This document shows positions 1 to 12,619 of a DNA stretch of 64,000 nt, in pieces. The stretch is from Cryptomeria japonica. Its lineage: Eukaryota > Streptophyta > Pinopsida > Cupressales > Cupressaceae. The notes under the pieces are model-generated. The model did not search any database and was not told the origin of the DNA. It worked only from the letters and a program-made list of their open reading frames with translations. The DNA lies in contig NW_026729334.1 in assembly GCF_030272615.1 (NCBI RefSeq), positions 32,001 to 96,000 on the forward strand, given 5' to 3'. The translations under genes were made by a program, and so were the position numbers. Position 1 is the stretch's first letter. Each line of letters begins with the position of its first letter.

Positions 1-3000
1 ATGGAATTAGATTAAGAAAGGAAGGATAACAATTATTATAACTATAAGATGAATCATATTATATTACATGCCAACATCTATGAGTTAAATACAAATCTAT
101 AGAATGTTAAATCAGAATTCTACTAGGGAATCACACTCAACGATTAGGGAATTTAATATTGGCCACCATGATATAGACTAAAAACATGTGCAGTAGAAGG
201 TAGTATCATCAACTAAGATAAGGTAGACTTATATATCATCATTGAAGGGGAAAAAGTTTAAATACAATGTTTTTCTGGATGTGTCGATCAAACAAATTGA
301 GCAAGAATTCATACAAGATATGGTCCAAACATAAGGACGTAGGAAATAATAATAAGGCTACCTCAATGAGGATAACCCACCAGTATCATGGATTAATATT
401 ATCAAGCCATCGACTCAACAATGAGTAGTCAACACTAGAAACAAGCTGCTAATAGTCAATGAAAGGGATTTTGATGATTATAATTATTAGAGTGATCATG
501 TAAGAAGTATGATTACCACATTCATTGATTGCCTTAAATATCAAATAAACATTACAATTGCAGAAATCGGTAGATGCCTTGCCAAAAAGGAGATACCTTC
601 CATAAACCAATGGACTGGCTGTGAATGATCATTAACCAACAATCTAACGATAATCATGAAGGAATAACCATTAATCAAGGACCATCGGTTGTCATAACAT
701 TTAATTTGTATTTTATCTTCTACCTAAGAATACTTGAAGTGGAAAACAAAAGCGAGAAATTGGTAATCTTCTGCCTTTGCAAAATGCTGACAAACATGAA
801 AACAAAAAGAAAACAAATATCATCAAAGGTCTAAGAAGTATTTACCTTCTTCTTGTATATCAGGTACAGTTTCTCAAACTCTTCACCTCAACAATCCGCC
901 AGTCCAAGAGATTCATTCAGAAAAAATAATGACAAGGTGGCATTATCCTAGACCTTTTCATAAAGAGATCTGGAACACAGAGCGCATAGAACAAATCTCT
1001 AGCTTTGTTCTCTTTCTGTAAAATAATAGAAATTAATTAAATATAGTATTCAAGGATAGTATTCACAACAGTAAGTGTCAAGATACTGAGTAGTCACAAT
1101 GCTCTCTAAGCAATCAAGATCAAAAGGACTTCAAAGGAATAATATGCCAATCATTTAGAATGCAGCCTTGAGACCTTCATAAAGGCATGTAAAAAAAAAA
1201 CTATATGATAATCGTAAGACTTTTTAGCAAATCAAAGTCACACACAATGCTAGAGAAGCAAAGATAGAGTCAAGAGCTTTTGATAGTTTGAAGAGAGAAG
1301 AATAGCTACAGTATGAGAGGAAATGAGTGAATATTCTTGTCATTGTAATGATAAGGACAACAAATATCATGCATAATATCAAACAACCTATAGAAGCTAG
1401 TGCAACCAATTGGTGACAGCCATTTCATGATTGAGGTTGATGCAAGAGGACCCCATGACATGTAGCCACAAATGAAAAAAACACAATAGAAGTCAAAGAA
1501 TATGAATTGTTCTTGAATCATGTCAGCATCATATGCCTAGGATGAAAGTTGCAAAAATAAGTGTCACGCTGCACTTATCAGAGAGATAGTCCTTATTGCA
1601 TTTCTAAAGAAAAATAACAATTATATGACATTCAAAAACACTATTAAAAGTTCAAACATAGAAAAATAAATCTTTTAAGTGCTTATCATCAAAATCAGTC
1701 CTAGGGAGGCATGTGATGGACCAAACAAAAACCTTTAGAGCAATACAATAGTCATTATGAAAACCTTATAAGAGATAGGACATTGAAAATTAAGAGGCAG
1801 TGAAGACAAAGCAATGTAAGAACAGTGAGTTGAGTCATGGTAGGTTATAGAGACCATTCAAAGAAGCACATTAAGGATACTCCTTTCCACAAAAGACCAT
1901 AATGAAAAAATAGTAATATGCATACACAAAGGCATAGAGCATACTTTAACACAATCATTAAAATGTTGATGAGTCAAAATAAGTAGCCTTCGAAGTGAAT
2001 ATCATAGTATAGGCATGCTCAGGCATCTGAAGGTTATCATAGAGTATGCCTTGTAGCAGCCCTTAATGCACAAAGAGATCAATGAAGAGATATATTGAAA
2101 TAGTAACACCCACAGACTCAATCGCACACACTCATGATGAAGGAGCAAAAGAAACAATCTATGTCCACAAATGTGACTCAGAAATCATTCATAGAAAACA
2201 AGTATTATCAGATGTCTGAGAAGTTGCAGTCATGAAAGAAAAGATAAAAGTTTGATTAGAGTGGATTAAAACCCCAAAGAGTGCTATGAAAACTGCTCCA
2301 CCATACTATATGTGCTAAGGAACATAGCTTAATCATTAGTCACTGCTCATTAGTCATTTTCTCTTATATTTCTCTTCAAGTGTCAAAGAAGCCTTTAATA
2401 TTCATAGCGAATTGATTAAATCAGTGGTGAAGAACTAGTCTCAAGAGTCAAAAAGTGTCATCAAATAGATAGTGAACTATCAATAAGATATCCCATGGTT
2501 ATTCAGATATAATAGAGCAGCCAAAGAATGGATTTGAAGAAAACCAATTGATTTGAAGAAGAACCAATATATGAATAGGGGTAAGGATGACTGTCATAAA
2601 TGCATAAATTGTCCAATTTGACACAAAAATATAAGAAGCCATTCTCAAATGCAACATAGCATGAAAATAAATAGACCTTATGATAGGGTCTCTTGGTCAT
2701 AGTAAAAAAGTATTCAGTCACTTTCTTTGCAAGATATACAGTCAAGCTAAAAAGTTTGTTGTCAAATACAGTGAAGAGAAATCATGTATAAGATTCTCAT
2801 GGTTTCAACAATCATTGGACTGTCTAGGGTATATTGAGGAGGTATTTAGATATCATTTTGTAGCAGTGAGTATGTATGAGGGCAGTGATGAAGGTTCAAC
2901 AACTTGAAGGGTCATTTGTCAATCAAAGGTAAAAAAATCAATACATGATGAAGTCCTTACAAGTAGTACAATCATAGTTCTCATGACAATAGTGCCTTCC

Positions 3001-3280
3001 CAAGAGAAAGCATTGTTAGGTATCAACCTTAGAGGAAATATAAAGAGATATAGGTATCACTACAAACTGGAAATATAACTCGGAACATCAAAACTATATA
3101 GTAGATCGAACATGGTGTGCATATCCAATCACGATACAATGGCCAGGTAGGAAAGCGTATACTATGCATATCCAAAAACAAGACAACCATTATGAATACC
3201 TGTATTTCAATCTTCATTCAGTTTCAAAATTATGACTCTATCAAAATATACTTACTAAACTCATTTTATGTCTATTTGTG
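1..3280. other. No recognisable gene
   Basis: Both strands are dense in stop codons and the longest open frames are under 85 codons. I recognise no protein family, RNA gene, LTR or clear tandem repeat here. The composition is that of decayed intergenic plant DNA. Older parts of the PPR pseudogene that follows may extend back into this stretch, but I could not follow them before about 3290. Confidence 0.5.
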
Positions 3281-3289
3281 ACATCAATG

Positions 3290-4020
3290 ACAACAACATG
3301 TAACAAGTCCCAATCAACAACATAGTATTTTGTCTTGAACAGTCACAGAGCCAAAGGAATGTCTTAGAGCAGTGATCCCTCATCAACATAGAATAATGTG
3401 TGAAACCAAAAGACACATTTGTTAAAAATATATGGAAAGCACATGAATTGTTTGACAATAATGAGGTTTCAAGGACTACAATAATCATAGGATGTGCACA
3501 ATAGATTTGTTAAAAAGACTTTAGAAACTTCCAATGATGCAATTCATTGAAATAGTATGGCATATATATGTGTGAAATCTGAACCATAAACAATGCACAT
3601 GTAATGTCATTTCATGGAATTACAAGTGCTTTCATATTGTTTAATTGAATGCCACAAAGGGATGGGGTCTCGTCAAAATAATGATTGCAGCTATACACAA
3701 GTTCAATTTCTTGAAATGATTTAGATTTCTAAGAACTAGAAAATGGAGAAGGTTGCAAACTATTTGACAAAGATGTCGTATCATGAACTAGTGAAATTTG
3801 CAACAAATGAATTCAAAAAAGAAACAAAAACTTTCAGCAAATGCATCTCCCTGTAGGTGCAAAGCCAAATAACCTCAATCTTGTTGAACATCCTCTCTAG
3901 GCATATGAAAATGAAGGTCCCAAACTATGGTATGGGCATCGATCAAAACATAAGTGAATTTTATCAAATGATGATTGCAGATGCCTTGACAAATGTGCAT
4001 GCAATGTATGGAGACCTAGC
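3290..4020 (+). pseudogene. Decayed pentatricopeptide repeat (PPR) gene
   Basis: Several PPR-like blocks follow one another on the plus strand in shifting frames. Near 3430-3510 the text reads ELFDNNEVSRTT then IIIGCAQ, matching the LFDKMPxRDVVSWTxIIxGxAQ core of plant P/L/S-type PPR motifs. Near 3650-3700 it reads MPQRDGVSS, then MIAA in another frame. Near 3745-3800 it reads LTKMSYHELVKF. Near 3840-3870 MHLPVGAKPNN matches the MxLxGxKPN block. Near 3975-4015 DALTNVHAMYGD corresponds to NALVDMYAKCGD. Intact PPR proteins bind organellar RNA in chloroplasts or mitochondria; this copy has many frameshifts and stops and cannot encode one. The spacing of the blocks, about 35 codons, supports the call. 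Both ends are uncertain. Large PPR families with many dead copies are common in land plants. Confidence 0.55.
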
Positions 4021-6820
4021 CAACTGAGATAGGGGAATCAATAACTTCTTCAAAAGATGTGTAGAAGACTTGGATGAATTCATTAACACTAGCCTCATTT
4101 ATCTGCAAATTGTCTTCATTTATAAATGTGTATTGTTCTTGATCTTGAGAGTGACTATCATCGGTGACATCCGTTGGTTCTTCAAGAATATTGTGAACTA
4201 GAAGTGACTCTTTATCAAAAAACCAATTCAAATGATCAATGATGATGTATTGAATAATGTGCACCTTTATTTATTATAAGAATAATAATTTGTTAATTAT
4301 AGTTTACATCTTCTATATAAACCCCATAGTTCAATCTATGGATACCAACAAGTCGTTTCTTCTTTAGTTTCCTATTTCGGCACCTATTAAAAGTGCAATA
4401 TACCATTTCATTGAAGTATTCATCTATCCCTAGAGTAGGTCTTACTACTCATTCATCTGAATATTTAGATGATGATGATGTGCTATTTCCTTGAATGCAC
4501 CATGTACTATCAACAATAAGAGTATGACTTATAACTTGAGTATTGCTTCTCTATGAAGAGAAATGACTCTTAGGTGCATGATATGTTACATCTTAAGAAT
4601 TTTAAAACTTTGAAAATATGGCTTTAAGGTGAGATACACAAAATGGGAAAACTTTTAATCATTTTATATATAGTCTATTAGCTCACAAAGTGATAAACAA
4701 TTTTGAACTTTGAAGAGATGGGGTTTTAAGTGCAATTTCTTATTCTTGGATAACCCTTTACTGGACATTTGTAATATAGATGCGTAGCACCAAAATTAGA
4801 GGTTGAGGATATTGTTCTTATAGTAGTACCATGTGAAAACTACATGAAAGATGAAAATTTAGGTTTTCAAAAGGTTGTATTGAGACAAATGTAGGGTAAA
4901 AATGAAGAACAATAACCTACTCTGAATGCTAGTGTGTCCTCTTGGTATCTTGAGAGAATATGTTACAATTATTTCTATCATTGTTTAGCATAACCTTATA
5001 GCAAAAAAAAGGATAGTATGTTTGGAGGTCCGTCTCATCATATGACCATGACTAAACACCATCTTCGCAATAGTTTTATAATCAAAGTCTCTCACTCAAC
5101 CCTTATGTCATGAGGTGCTTGAATCCATATCCCATTGGTGAAGATCATAATTTACTTTAACCAAAGAAATTAACCTATTTTTTAAAATTTCACTATTATC
5201 GTTACACTACAAACATTAATTAATTGTCGTCATTACATTGCCCCTAGTGTAGTACTGTGGTAAGATGTTTTCAAGGTGTTTTCTAATTTGGAGGGTTTCG
5301 GTGATGTCACAAAGGAATTCCATAATTTGTGTGAACTAATCTAAAACATATGTTTTTTTATCACTAACTAGTCCAATATTTCCATCAAAAAATGATATGA
5401 AATATTACTCTATGTGCTACCTAATTAATCCTAGGTAGTGTTTCATTTAATTAAAAATGATACTGAAAGGATCAAAACCAAAAAATAGATACCTGGTCTT
5501 CCATTTTGTACTGACACCAATAAAATAGCCTAATATAATTGTTGAGGTACAATAACCTGAAATACATTGATTAAAAGTATATTAGCTAAAGAGGAGTAAT
5601 TGACTTGTTATCGCAGAAAATGGAAAAAATTAAAATTTTCACATAGCCATGAAACAAACAAAGCAACTAATTTAAAACCCATTCAATCAAAGAAAATTAC
5701 CATGGAAGGAGAAGTAGTCTCAAAAATCCTGGTATCTATCTGATCTACAACAATCTTGTATATGGTATATGGAGTTGTTGCTATTAAAGAAGGACAAGGG
5801 CATAGTCGAATATGTCTTTGTAGTTGAAAAGACCTACTCCCTTCTTTAATGCTCAAAGAAATATGAAATATCAAGTAAAACCTGCACATTTACCAAAATG
5901 ATTTGGGACAACAGGTTAATGAAGCAAAATCTATAATGGCATGTACCAACATAGAATTGCAAAGGAGAAAAATCCAACACATTATTTGATTTGCTTACCT
6001 TTTCTTTATTGTGTATTTTAAAATCCAAAAAGTCGTATAGGGAAATGTTGAACAAACTAATCGATCAATCTTAAGGTAGCATGTATGATAGAAATTATGT
6101 ACGTAGGTAATATGGTCATCGAATCACTCCTAAGGGTGGCTCTACGTAAAGGGATAGATCAGTCACAACTCCCTGTGTAGTAATATATTGACTATCATTA
6201 AGATCATAGGGTCCTAAATCAGAAGTGCAGTCATAATCCACTCATAGAGCAGTCTGCAAACAATGTAGAAAGAGAACCTTGAGTCATAATAGTAGCGTAG
6301 AAGGTATTAAAAGATAATGAAGATGTTTTTCTCAGTTACCACTAAGTGAGACCATGGTTAGCAACACATGAGAGGCATTGTTAGTCATATAGATCTTTAA
6401 TGCTACAAACTTTAAAAGTCCTATAGATCACTCAACAAAATTCCTATTGTTAATTTAGTGTGGGAAGATTTCAAATTGACATGCTTGTAGTAGGATTATG
6501 CATGCTTTGATCCTATTGAAAAAGTGAGCAGTTATTATACCGCAAAATTATTATCTTGAATTGCATTTATTACTTGTAAAAAGCATGTTGTAAGTAGCAA
6601 CCAAATGTCTACAACCTATGAGGTAAGTACAATATCAAATTTTGCTAAGGCTAAAGAGTGTGACCTTGTTTTATTACAAGATGGATAAAGAGGAAGATTA
6701 GTCAAATAAACTAGTGCTTTAACTTGTTCTTGTTTGATGTATTATCTTTCTTTGTACTTGTTATTGATAATGAAGTTGCTATTGTTTGTTTGCATGAGAA
6801 TGATTTTGATGTGACTATAC
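4021..6820. other. Unrecognised AT-rich DNA
   Basis: I see no known gene here. The longest open frame is on the minus strand at 4016-4264 (82 codons). It is acidic in its middle and matches no family I recognise. Its start overlaps the 3' end of the PPR remnant. The rest is stop-dense in all frames. Confidence 0.45.
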
Positions 6821-6830
6821 TTGGTGATAC
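6821..6830 (+). repeat. Target-site duplication, left copy (TTGGTGATAC)
   Basis: The ten bases TTGGTGATAC occur here, directly before the T-run that is the minus-strand poly(A) of the inserted element. They occur again at 7632-7641, at the element's truncated 5' end. A 10-bp exact repeat at both edges is the expected mark of LINE-type target-primed insertion. Confidence 0.75.
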
Positions 6831-7631
6831 AGTTTTTTTTAATTAAGGGAAAACATGTTTTGATGGGCTCCCGAAACCCATTACAACATAAGATCAAAAG
6901 ATATCCATTAAAGAACTACAAAAAAGAAAGAGACATCAAACATAGAAAAGACATCTGACTAGCAAACAAAAGGCGAGCAACAAAAAGACAACAAATAGGA
7001 CAAATCAGAGAAAAAGCCAAGGCTAGGTAAATTTTTTAAGCAGCTCAGCAACTTCCTGCTCTAGTTGCTCCATGTTCTCAGCATTCCATTTAATTTCCTC
7101 AATTTCCCTACTTTGGCTTTGATTTTTTATGGTTCTCGCACGAGTTCTTCTACAATGACCGGTCTCCTTATCTTAAGGGGTGACTTCCTTCACCTTAGTG
7201 ATTCCCCCAAAGGCATTTTTGCCTTGATCAATATCAAGCTTGCTTATAAGAACCTTCATTCTTGCAAAAGTAGCCTATAAGGTCTTATGACTCTACTCCT
7301 CAATCTTTTTAAGCTTATTCTCAAACCCTTCCATCTTTTTTTCAGTAGCCCCAGCTCTGTTCTACAATATTTGGAAGCTATTATGTTGGGCATTAATGAT
7401 CTCTTTAGCATTCCTGATTGCTTTTGTAAGTTCACTTAAAAAATCAGGGAGGGAGCTAAATTTACCAGTGCCAATATCTTCTAAAGTCTCAATTTTGATG
7501 GCTTCCTGGGTTTGCTTAGGTTTTATGCTTGTTACTTCCATCTGAACCCAAAGGAAAACCTTGTTGAAGCTATCTATGTCATTTTTAAAACAAAGGTCAA
7601 TATCCAGATGGAAGCCATCTTGGGCCTTGCT
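6831..7631 (-). mobile_element. 5'-truncated LINE-like element with coiled-coil ORF
   Basis: This 0.8-kb minus-strand insert ends in a poly(A) (T-run at 6833-6840) and is bounded by a 10-bp target-site duplication. It carries the C-terminal part of one reading frame followed by about 190 bases of 3' untranslated sequence. The last 50 bases before the A-run match the end of the insert at 14005-14474: both contain GTGGGTTTCGG or TGGGTTTCGG, then a CCC block, then TTTTCC and TTAAT before the A-run. The two are therefore copies of one family. There is no reverse transcriptase between the ORF and the tail. Either the coiled coil is the C-terminus of a larger ORF, or this is a non-autonomous family mobilised by a LINE. 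I favour the second, with moderate confidence. Confidence 0.65.
7023..7631 (-). pseudogene. Coiled-coil ORF, C-terminal part, four internal stops
   Basis: One frame runs from the truncated 5' edge at 7631 to a TAG at 7023-7025. It has four internal stops by my reading (three TAG, one TAA) and no frameshift. The apparent ORF that begins at 7763 enters this frame from flanking DNA, so its first 41 codons do not belong to the element. The protein is rich in E, K, Q and L. It includes LPDFLSELTKAIRNAKEI, EKKMEGFENKLKKIEE and, near the end, NMEQLEQEVAELLKKF. These segments have heptad-like spacing typical of coiled coils, and a basic RRTRARTIK stretch precedes the last helix. L1-type ORF1 proteins trimerise through coiled coils and bind RNA, so an ORF1-like role is plausible, but I see no RRM or zinc knuckle. 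Confidence 0.55.
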
Positions 7632-7641
7632 TTGGTGATAC
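7632..7641 (+). repeat. Target-site duplication, right copy (TTGGTGATAC)
   Basis: This is an exact match to 6821-6830 at the truncated 5' edge of the minus-strand insert. If the insert and one copy of the repeat are removed, a short plus-strand frame on the left continues into the right flank. Confidence 0.75.
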
Positions 7642-8546
7642 GGTTGTTGAGACAAATGTAAGTTTATGGTTTTTAAGTTTAAAGAACTTTCCCTTGATGA
7701 TTGTGAAGATGGTGCTAATGTGACTACCTTTTTCTTTGGTGTAAGATGTGTTATCTCTCTCAAAGATTTGTTTTAGTTGGGTCACAAAGAAATGTCATTG
7801 TAGTGATTGAGAAGGAATATGAAATGTGTCATATACCAGATTTCAGTAGTACATGTGATATAATAGATTGCCAAACATGAAATAGAGACAATTTGAAAAA
7901 AATGGTTCTTCACTTGAGGTGTCTCATAATATTAATTTTTTTGTTGATGGTGTGGATTGTAACTTAAGTTATGATTGCGATTCAATCATCAACATACATA
8001 AAAGGGGTGTATCTTAGCCACCTTTGTAAGAACCCCTCTAAATTTTCACCAAAATCATGAATTCCTCCTCTTACACATTTTGTCAAACATTGTGGATGAT
8101 TCCTAAGGTCAAAAGGTTTTCTTTTGCAAATTTGGTAAGTACAGGTTGTGAATGTTTTATTACATAATAATGATGCCAAATTTATAAAAAAATGGAACAT
8201 GTTAAGCTTTATTTGACTTGATGCAATATGTGTTTTTTATTTTTCTTATGACAAAGAGTCTCCTCTAAAGCACAAGAAATGAAATGATGCAAAAGGAGAA
8301 GCTAGAGTGCACATTAATGACACTGAAGACCATGCTACCCAAGTTGAAGATCCAACATTGAGTTCTCAGATATTTACCCCCCATTAGGTTGTGGGACCCT
8401 TGATCACTACAGTGAAATCATAAATACATAAGCAGTCTTTAATCTTATGCAATATGTGTTTTTGTTTCTCTAATCAGTTTTAGATACGTTTAGATATACT
8501 ACATGAGACTTTACTCTTTATCTATATTTTAAAGTTAATGTTTTAA
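7642..8546. other. No recognisable gene
   Basis: A short plus-strand open frame crosses from the left flank of the 6831-7631 insert into about 7730 and then meets a stop. I do not recognise its product. The rest is stop-dense and AT-rich. Confidence 0.4.
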
Positions 8547-8708
8547 TAAGATGCAATCATGTAACCATGCTATGTAACAACAAGAACACCTTTTTGTAAA
8601 TATGCTATTTAATAACAAGAACAAGGTTTTGGTAAGATACAGTCATGTAATCATGCTATGTAATTACAAGAACAATATTTTGGTAAGATACAATCATGTA
8701 ATGCAGGG
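8547..8708 (+). repeat. Degenerate 51-bp tandem repeat, about 3.3 units
   Basis: Units start at 8547, 8597, 8633 and 8684, each with TAA then (A/G)AT near the start. Full units share AAGATRCARTCATGTAA, then ATGCTATGTAA and CAAGAACA. The second unit is short (36 bp) because its first part is missing, and the last is partial. Divergence between units is modest. No coding role is visible. Confidence 0.7.
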
Positions 8709-10559
8709 TAGTCTAATACTCCTATAGGGCCTATGACCCTACATAGTCCTTATATAGGCAAGTCTATTAATTTTGTTGAGTTGATCTAAAGATTGATATT
8801 TGTTATACTTAAGTAGTTATTCTACTATCAAAGGACATACATTCATTAATGAAAGTCAAGGTGAAATTTTGAGAATGAAATCTGCAACTTTAATTTTGAA
8901 AACAAAGTTATTAAACAGTCCAAACCTAACATTGTTTATTGTCACGAAAATCCATACACTATAGAAGTTGGAGCTCATAATTTTAAAAATAAGTATGAGT
9001 ATATATATCTCTAGATCAGAAGATGTGTCATCAACCATCATTCTTCAGAAATTGCATCATTCATACATAGGTTATTACTATTAAACTCAGATTTCACACA
9101 CATTTTGCAAATCAAATACAATTGCTGCCATATAATTGAGATAGTTCTGACCTCTTACAAACTAGGGAGAAACTAAAGATAAATATGCTCTGAATTTTGC
9201 ACCTTTAAATAGATTTCTGAACATAACAATGACTCTTCTAAATCTACACTTCTTCACACATCAATATCTCTAGCTAGGCATTTTAAACTCATGCAATTAC
9301 TTGTAATAATTATACTAATGTATATTAGGAAATCTAGAACTGAATATACCTATCTGCACCATCAACTGGAAACTCTCATTTCAAAGTTTTTGGGTATGTT
9401 GGATATTTGTGTTTTGAATGACTTGATGGTTGGTGATATAGCTTATGAGATCTGAATGGCAGAACCAAGATTAGTAGCAGTAAGTTATCAAAATCTTGAA
9501 TAAAGGCATCCCTAATGGATATGATTTACTAGAAAGTATGCATACCACTTGTTTGATCAAAGATCCTTCACTTCCTCATTGATGCATCCAAACTCCTCCC
9601 AAGGTAGCATGCCAACCATCACAAGGTATTAGTTCTCCCACAATTAACAACATCACTCCCTCTAAATTTGTACTAGTTATCATCAAGATGCCAATATATT
9701 TTTCACAAGCATAAATTTTAAAGTTTCAAATTCAAAATTTAAAAAGAGACCCCAAATATCTCATCCTCTACTTGAAATATTATGAAGTCATAAATTTTCA
9801 ATTCCTTTTCCAAGATCTAATATGCACCTTTGGATCAGGTCTACCTCATTTTCATTATCTTAACTTCAACCCTTTAAGTTTCAAATTTAAACTCTTTTTG
9901 TCAAAAGATAATTTATCAACTATTTAAACTCTACTTATTATATCCAAAGAGAGGGTTGTCAAAACACTAGTCCTCATATCGTGGTGGAGTGTGCGATGAG
10001 AGGAATAACTAGTAATAAGAGAATAGTTTGGGATGCAGGGAGTAGAGATGGAATAAAAATCTTTTCTCTAAATGTCTGCCAAAACAATGGAACTGTGTGG
10101 GTACTAGATGGAATGCAAATATAACAAAAATTGTACACCATTATCTCAACACTTTCCTCCATACTGCTTCTTTAAGTGTACTAGTAAATTTTTTTTTGCT
10201 AAACCATATCATAAGAAACATCATTTGTTAAATCTATTTTCCTCTTCCTTAAATTATAATCATAATATTAATGTTCCCATATTTATGATTATTTCAATAT
10301 TAAAAATCACCAAAACAACATCCAACATGCTAGCTATTTTCCATCCAACATGCCAACAATTTTCTTATAAAGAAACAAATAAATTGTTATAATATGATTA
10401 TTGTTAAGAACATAAACCTATAATGCAAGTACTCATTCCATAATTGTCCCCTCTTTCGTATGGTATCAATATTGTTTCCTCAAATATATAAACGATGCTA
10501 TGAACTGATAAAAATGTTCTGAAATGTTGGCTAAAAATTAGCATGCCATAAAATTGGTA
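8709..10559. other. Unrecognised AT-rich DNA
   Basis: No open frame over 95 codons and no recognisable domain on either strand. It contains nothing I can name. Confidence 0.45.
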
Positions 10560-10650
10560 AGGGCCAGAAAAATATGAAGATATGGCAATTGAGAATATTT
10601 TTTTGATACTGAAGAACAAAAATTTTCCCATAAAATAAATTAACTAATGA

Positions 10651-10702
10651 TGCAAGGATGTTGCCACTCGTACCCATACTCAATGCAAGGATGTTGCCAC
10701 TC
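10651..10702 (-). repeat. 33-bp duplication inside the PCC13-62-like exon
   Basis: The 19-base string TGCAAGGATGTTGCCACTC occurs at 10651-10669 and 10684-10702, exactly 33 bases apart. On the minus strand this duplicates an 11-residue segment beginning SGNILA without changing frame. Confidence 0.75.
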
Positions 10703-10927
10703 ACTTTTCCTTTAGCTCCCTCCTCTTTTGGCACCACCATATCATCATCGACATCTAAAGTATGTCCAATATATATATATCAAATAATCTTAGCAATCAT
10801 GATATAATTCTATCAAAGAATTGGACAACAAATTGAATATGATTGACATCAAATTAAAGCTGACTCATGAGAGAAAATTAAGTTCAACAGACAACTCTAT
10901 TGCTCTTTATTGATACGCACAAAAAAA

Positions 10928-11142
10928 ACATATAATTCAATTATGAATTGTATTCTCTGGTATAATCTAATCCAAAAGAAATTATAACCAATATTAACCC
11001 CCAAAAAAGACTAGTGACAAAAAACTAAACTAAGATTAACAAACATGTTTACTACTCTTTCCTGACATGTACATAGAACAAGTATAATTCTGTTATGAAT
11101 TGTATTTTCTAACACAATGTATTTTAGAAATAATTATAGCAC
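10928..11142 (+). repeat. Diverged direct repeat within the putative intron
   Basis: Bases 10928-10988 and 11078-11142 are similar. Both carry a TATAATTC block, then TTATGAATTGTATT with TCT or CT following, and an AAATTATA or AATTATAG block about 40 bases on. The pair lies between the two PCC13-62-like exon blocks, so old duplication may have expanded this interval. Confidence 0.45.
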
Positions 11143-11540
11143 ATATATACATGAAACGTATAAACAAATTGTTTTTCCCCAATGTTATCCATGTTGCGAG
11201 ACATATCATGGAGCTTAGGCTTCTTTTCCCTGATGAAAAATACTATAGAAAGAGCTCATAGAAATGATTCTCATTAAAAACATATAAATTCTATGATGCA
11301 AGCTCACCTCGGGTGACCAACCTCCTAGAAAGTGAATTCTAGAATTATATCATGGACAAAAAAGCTCAGATTGTATTTCATGTCGCCCATAGGTGAAGGT
11401 CCTTGACTAGGTAGTTCTGGTGAAACTTTATCTAGCCCATACCCAAGATCTCCAAATAGAAAGAACTCAGCCTCCAAGTACTCTAAGTTTAGAGGAAATT
11501 CAATTAAATCTAAGTCCCCAACTAGAAATTTCCTTGGCAC

Positions 11541-12619
11541 ATAGCTCCATTTTGCATGTAATCAACCTTTGTACCCTCACACAGACATGCAGAAAATATC
11601 AGCAGCTCCAAAAACTGAGTGTTATATACTAATTGAGCCATTACTAACTATATGTTTACTACAAAAGAATCTACTTTGATTCCCTATATATAAAGCTCTT
11701 TCAATGCTTTCCAAGGTGGTAAACATGTCCATCTTTGTAAAGAATATCATGAAGATTTATTTTTGCCCCCCATACAACAAACTCTTTGACAATTTTGTGT
11801 TTGTCTTTGCCCCTAGATTTGTGAATTGTAACAAATGGAAGATGGCTATTTTCTCTAGTAGTTTTAAAAAATTAGTCATTTATTATTTAGAAAAAATTTT
11901 AGTGTTATTTGGATTATCTCTATTATTTCTAAAATAAGACATTGCGATTTAGTAAAAATTTATAAAAAAATGGCCAAAATAAGGTCATCCACAACCAAAA
12001 TGTTATCCGATGCACCTTCCACACAAATCAGGGTAATTGTAGAAAGAAATATTTAAAGGGATGGTAAATACTCATTGCATAATCACCCTTTGAAAGCAAG
12101 GATGTGAGCCCATCCATGAATTATGTTCTCAATCTCCGCTTAAATGAAGAGTTGGAGGGCTTGGCCAGGCCAGGAAGATTGAGGAACTCATGCAATAAAA
12201 CTTAGACCATATGCTTTAGGATCCTCTTCGTGCTTTCAATTGCCAAATTTTTACCAACACCAAAAAATTTTACCTAAAAATTGACTGCCTCTACCTTCAC
12301 AAACTGGCCTCTCCATTGATTCTCGGTAAATAAGTATGAGATGACACCCATCCTTCCTGCCAATAGAATTTGTATGTCAATTCTGCCACGAAAGAAGAGA
12401 AGAGGGGTTCCAATGCCGCCATGAAAGCAGAGAAGAGGGAGACGAGTGAAGAGGGAAAAAAAACTCGGCAACATAGAAGAGGTCGCAGAGGAGTGCGTGA
12501 ATAGGGGAAAATATATTTTAGGTTAGAACTATTGAATCAAGGAAAGATGTAATATCATCATGGAGATATGATTAACTTTATTTTATATTGTCTTCAGGTA
12601 AGATATTTAAATAATTAAA
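11541..12619. other. No assigned gene
   Basis: A minus-strand open frame at 12274-12474 (66 codons) has a less AT-rich, leader-like look. It is followed by an in-frame stop beside a GT that could be a splice donor. I do not recognise it and cannot tie it to the PCC13-62-like gene downstream. The rest is stop-dense. Confidence 0.3.

Larger units (their letters stand above)
10560..11540 (-). pseudogene. Desiccation-related PCC13-62-like gene, incomplete
   Basis: Two exon-like blocks on the minus strand match the plant desiccation-related protein family (PCC13-62 type, ferritin-like fold). The first, 11540 to 11308, reads DLIEFPLNLEYLEAEFFLFG, then LGYGLDKVSPEL, then DIILEFTF, a TAG stop, and EVGHPR. 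The family has QEVGHLR there, so the stop replaces Gln. The block ends at a good splice donor, GAG|GTGAGC. The second begins after an AG at 10755-10756 and reads DDDMVVPKEEGAKGKVSG then NILA, the conserved C-terminal block. About 110 residues that normally lie between the blocks, including most of the helical core, are not found in the 550 bases separating them. An in-exon 33-bp duplication and the stop make this a pseudogene. I found no convincing signal peptide exon upstream. Confidence 0.65.

Noticed and set aside
7065-7280. Plus-strand frame of 71 codons
   Set aside because: Antisense shadow of the minus-strand coiled-coil ORF, whose frame has clear protein-like composition.
8547-8708. 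Repeat array considered as a CRISPR array
   Set aside because: Units are contiguous and diverged with no unique spacers, and the window is plant nuclear DNA.
12274-12474. Possible first exon of the PCC13-62-like gene
   Set aside because: The text does not resemble the N-terminus of that family and no matching splice sites join it to 11540.
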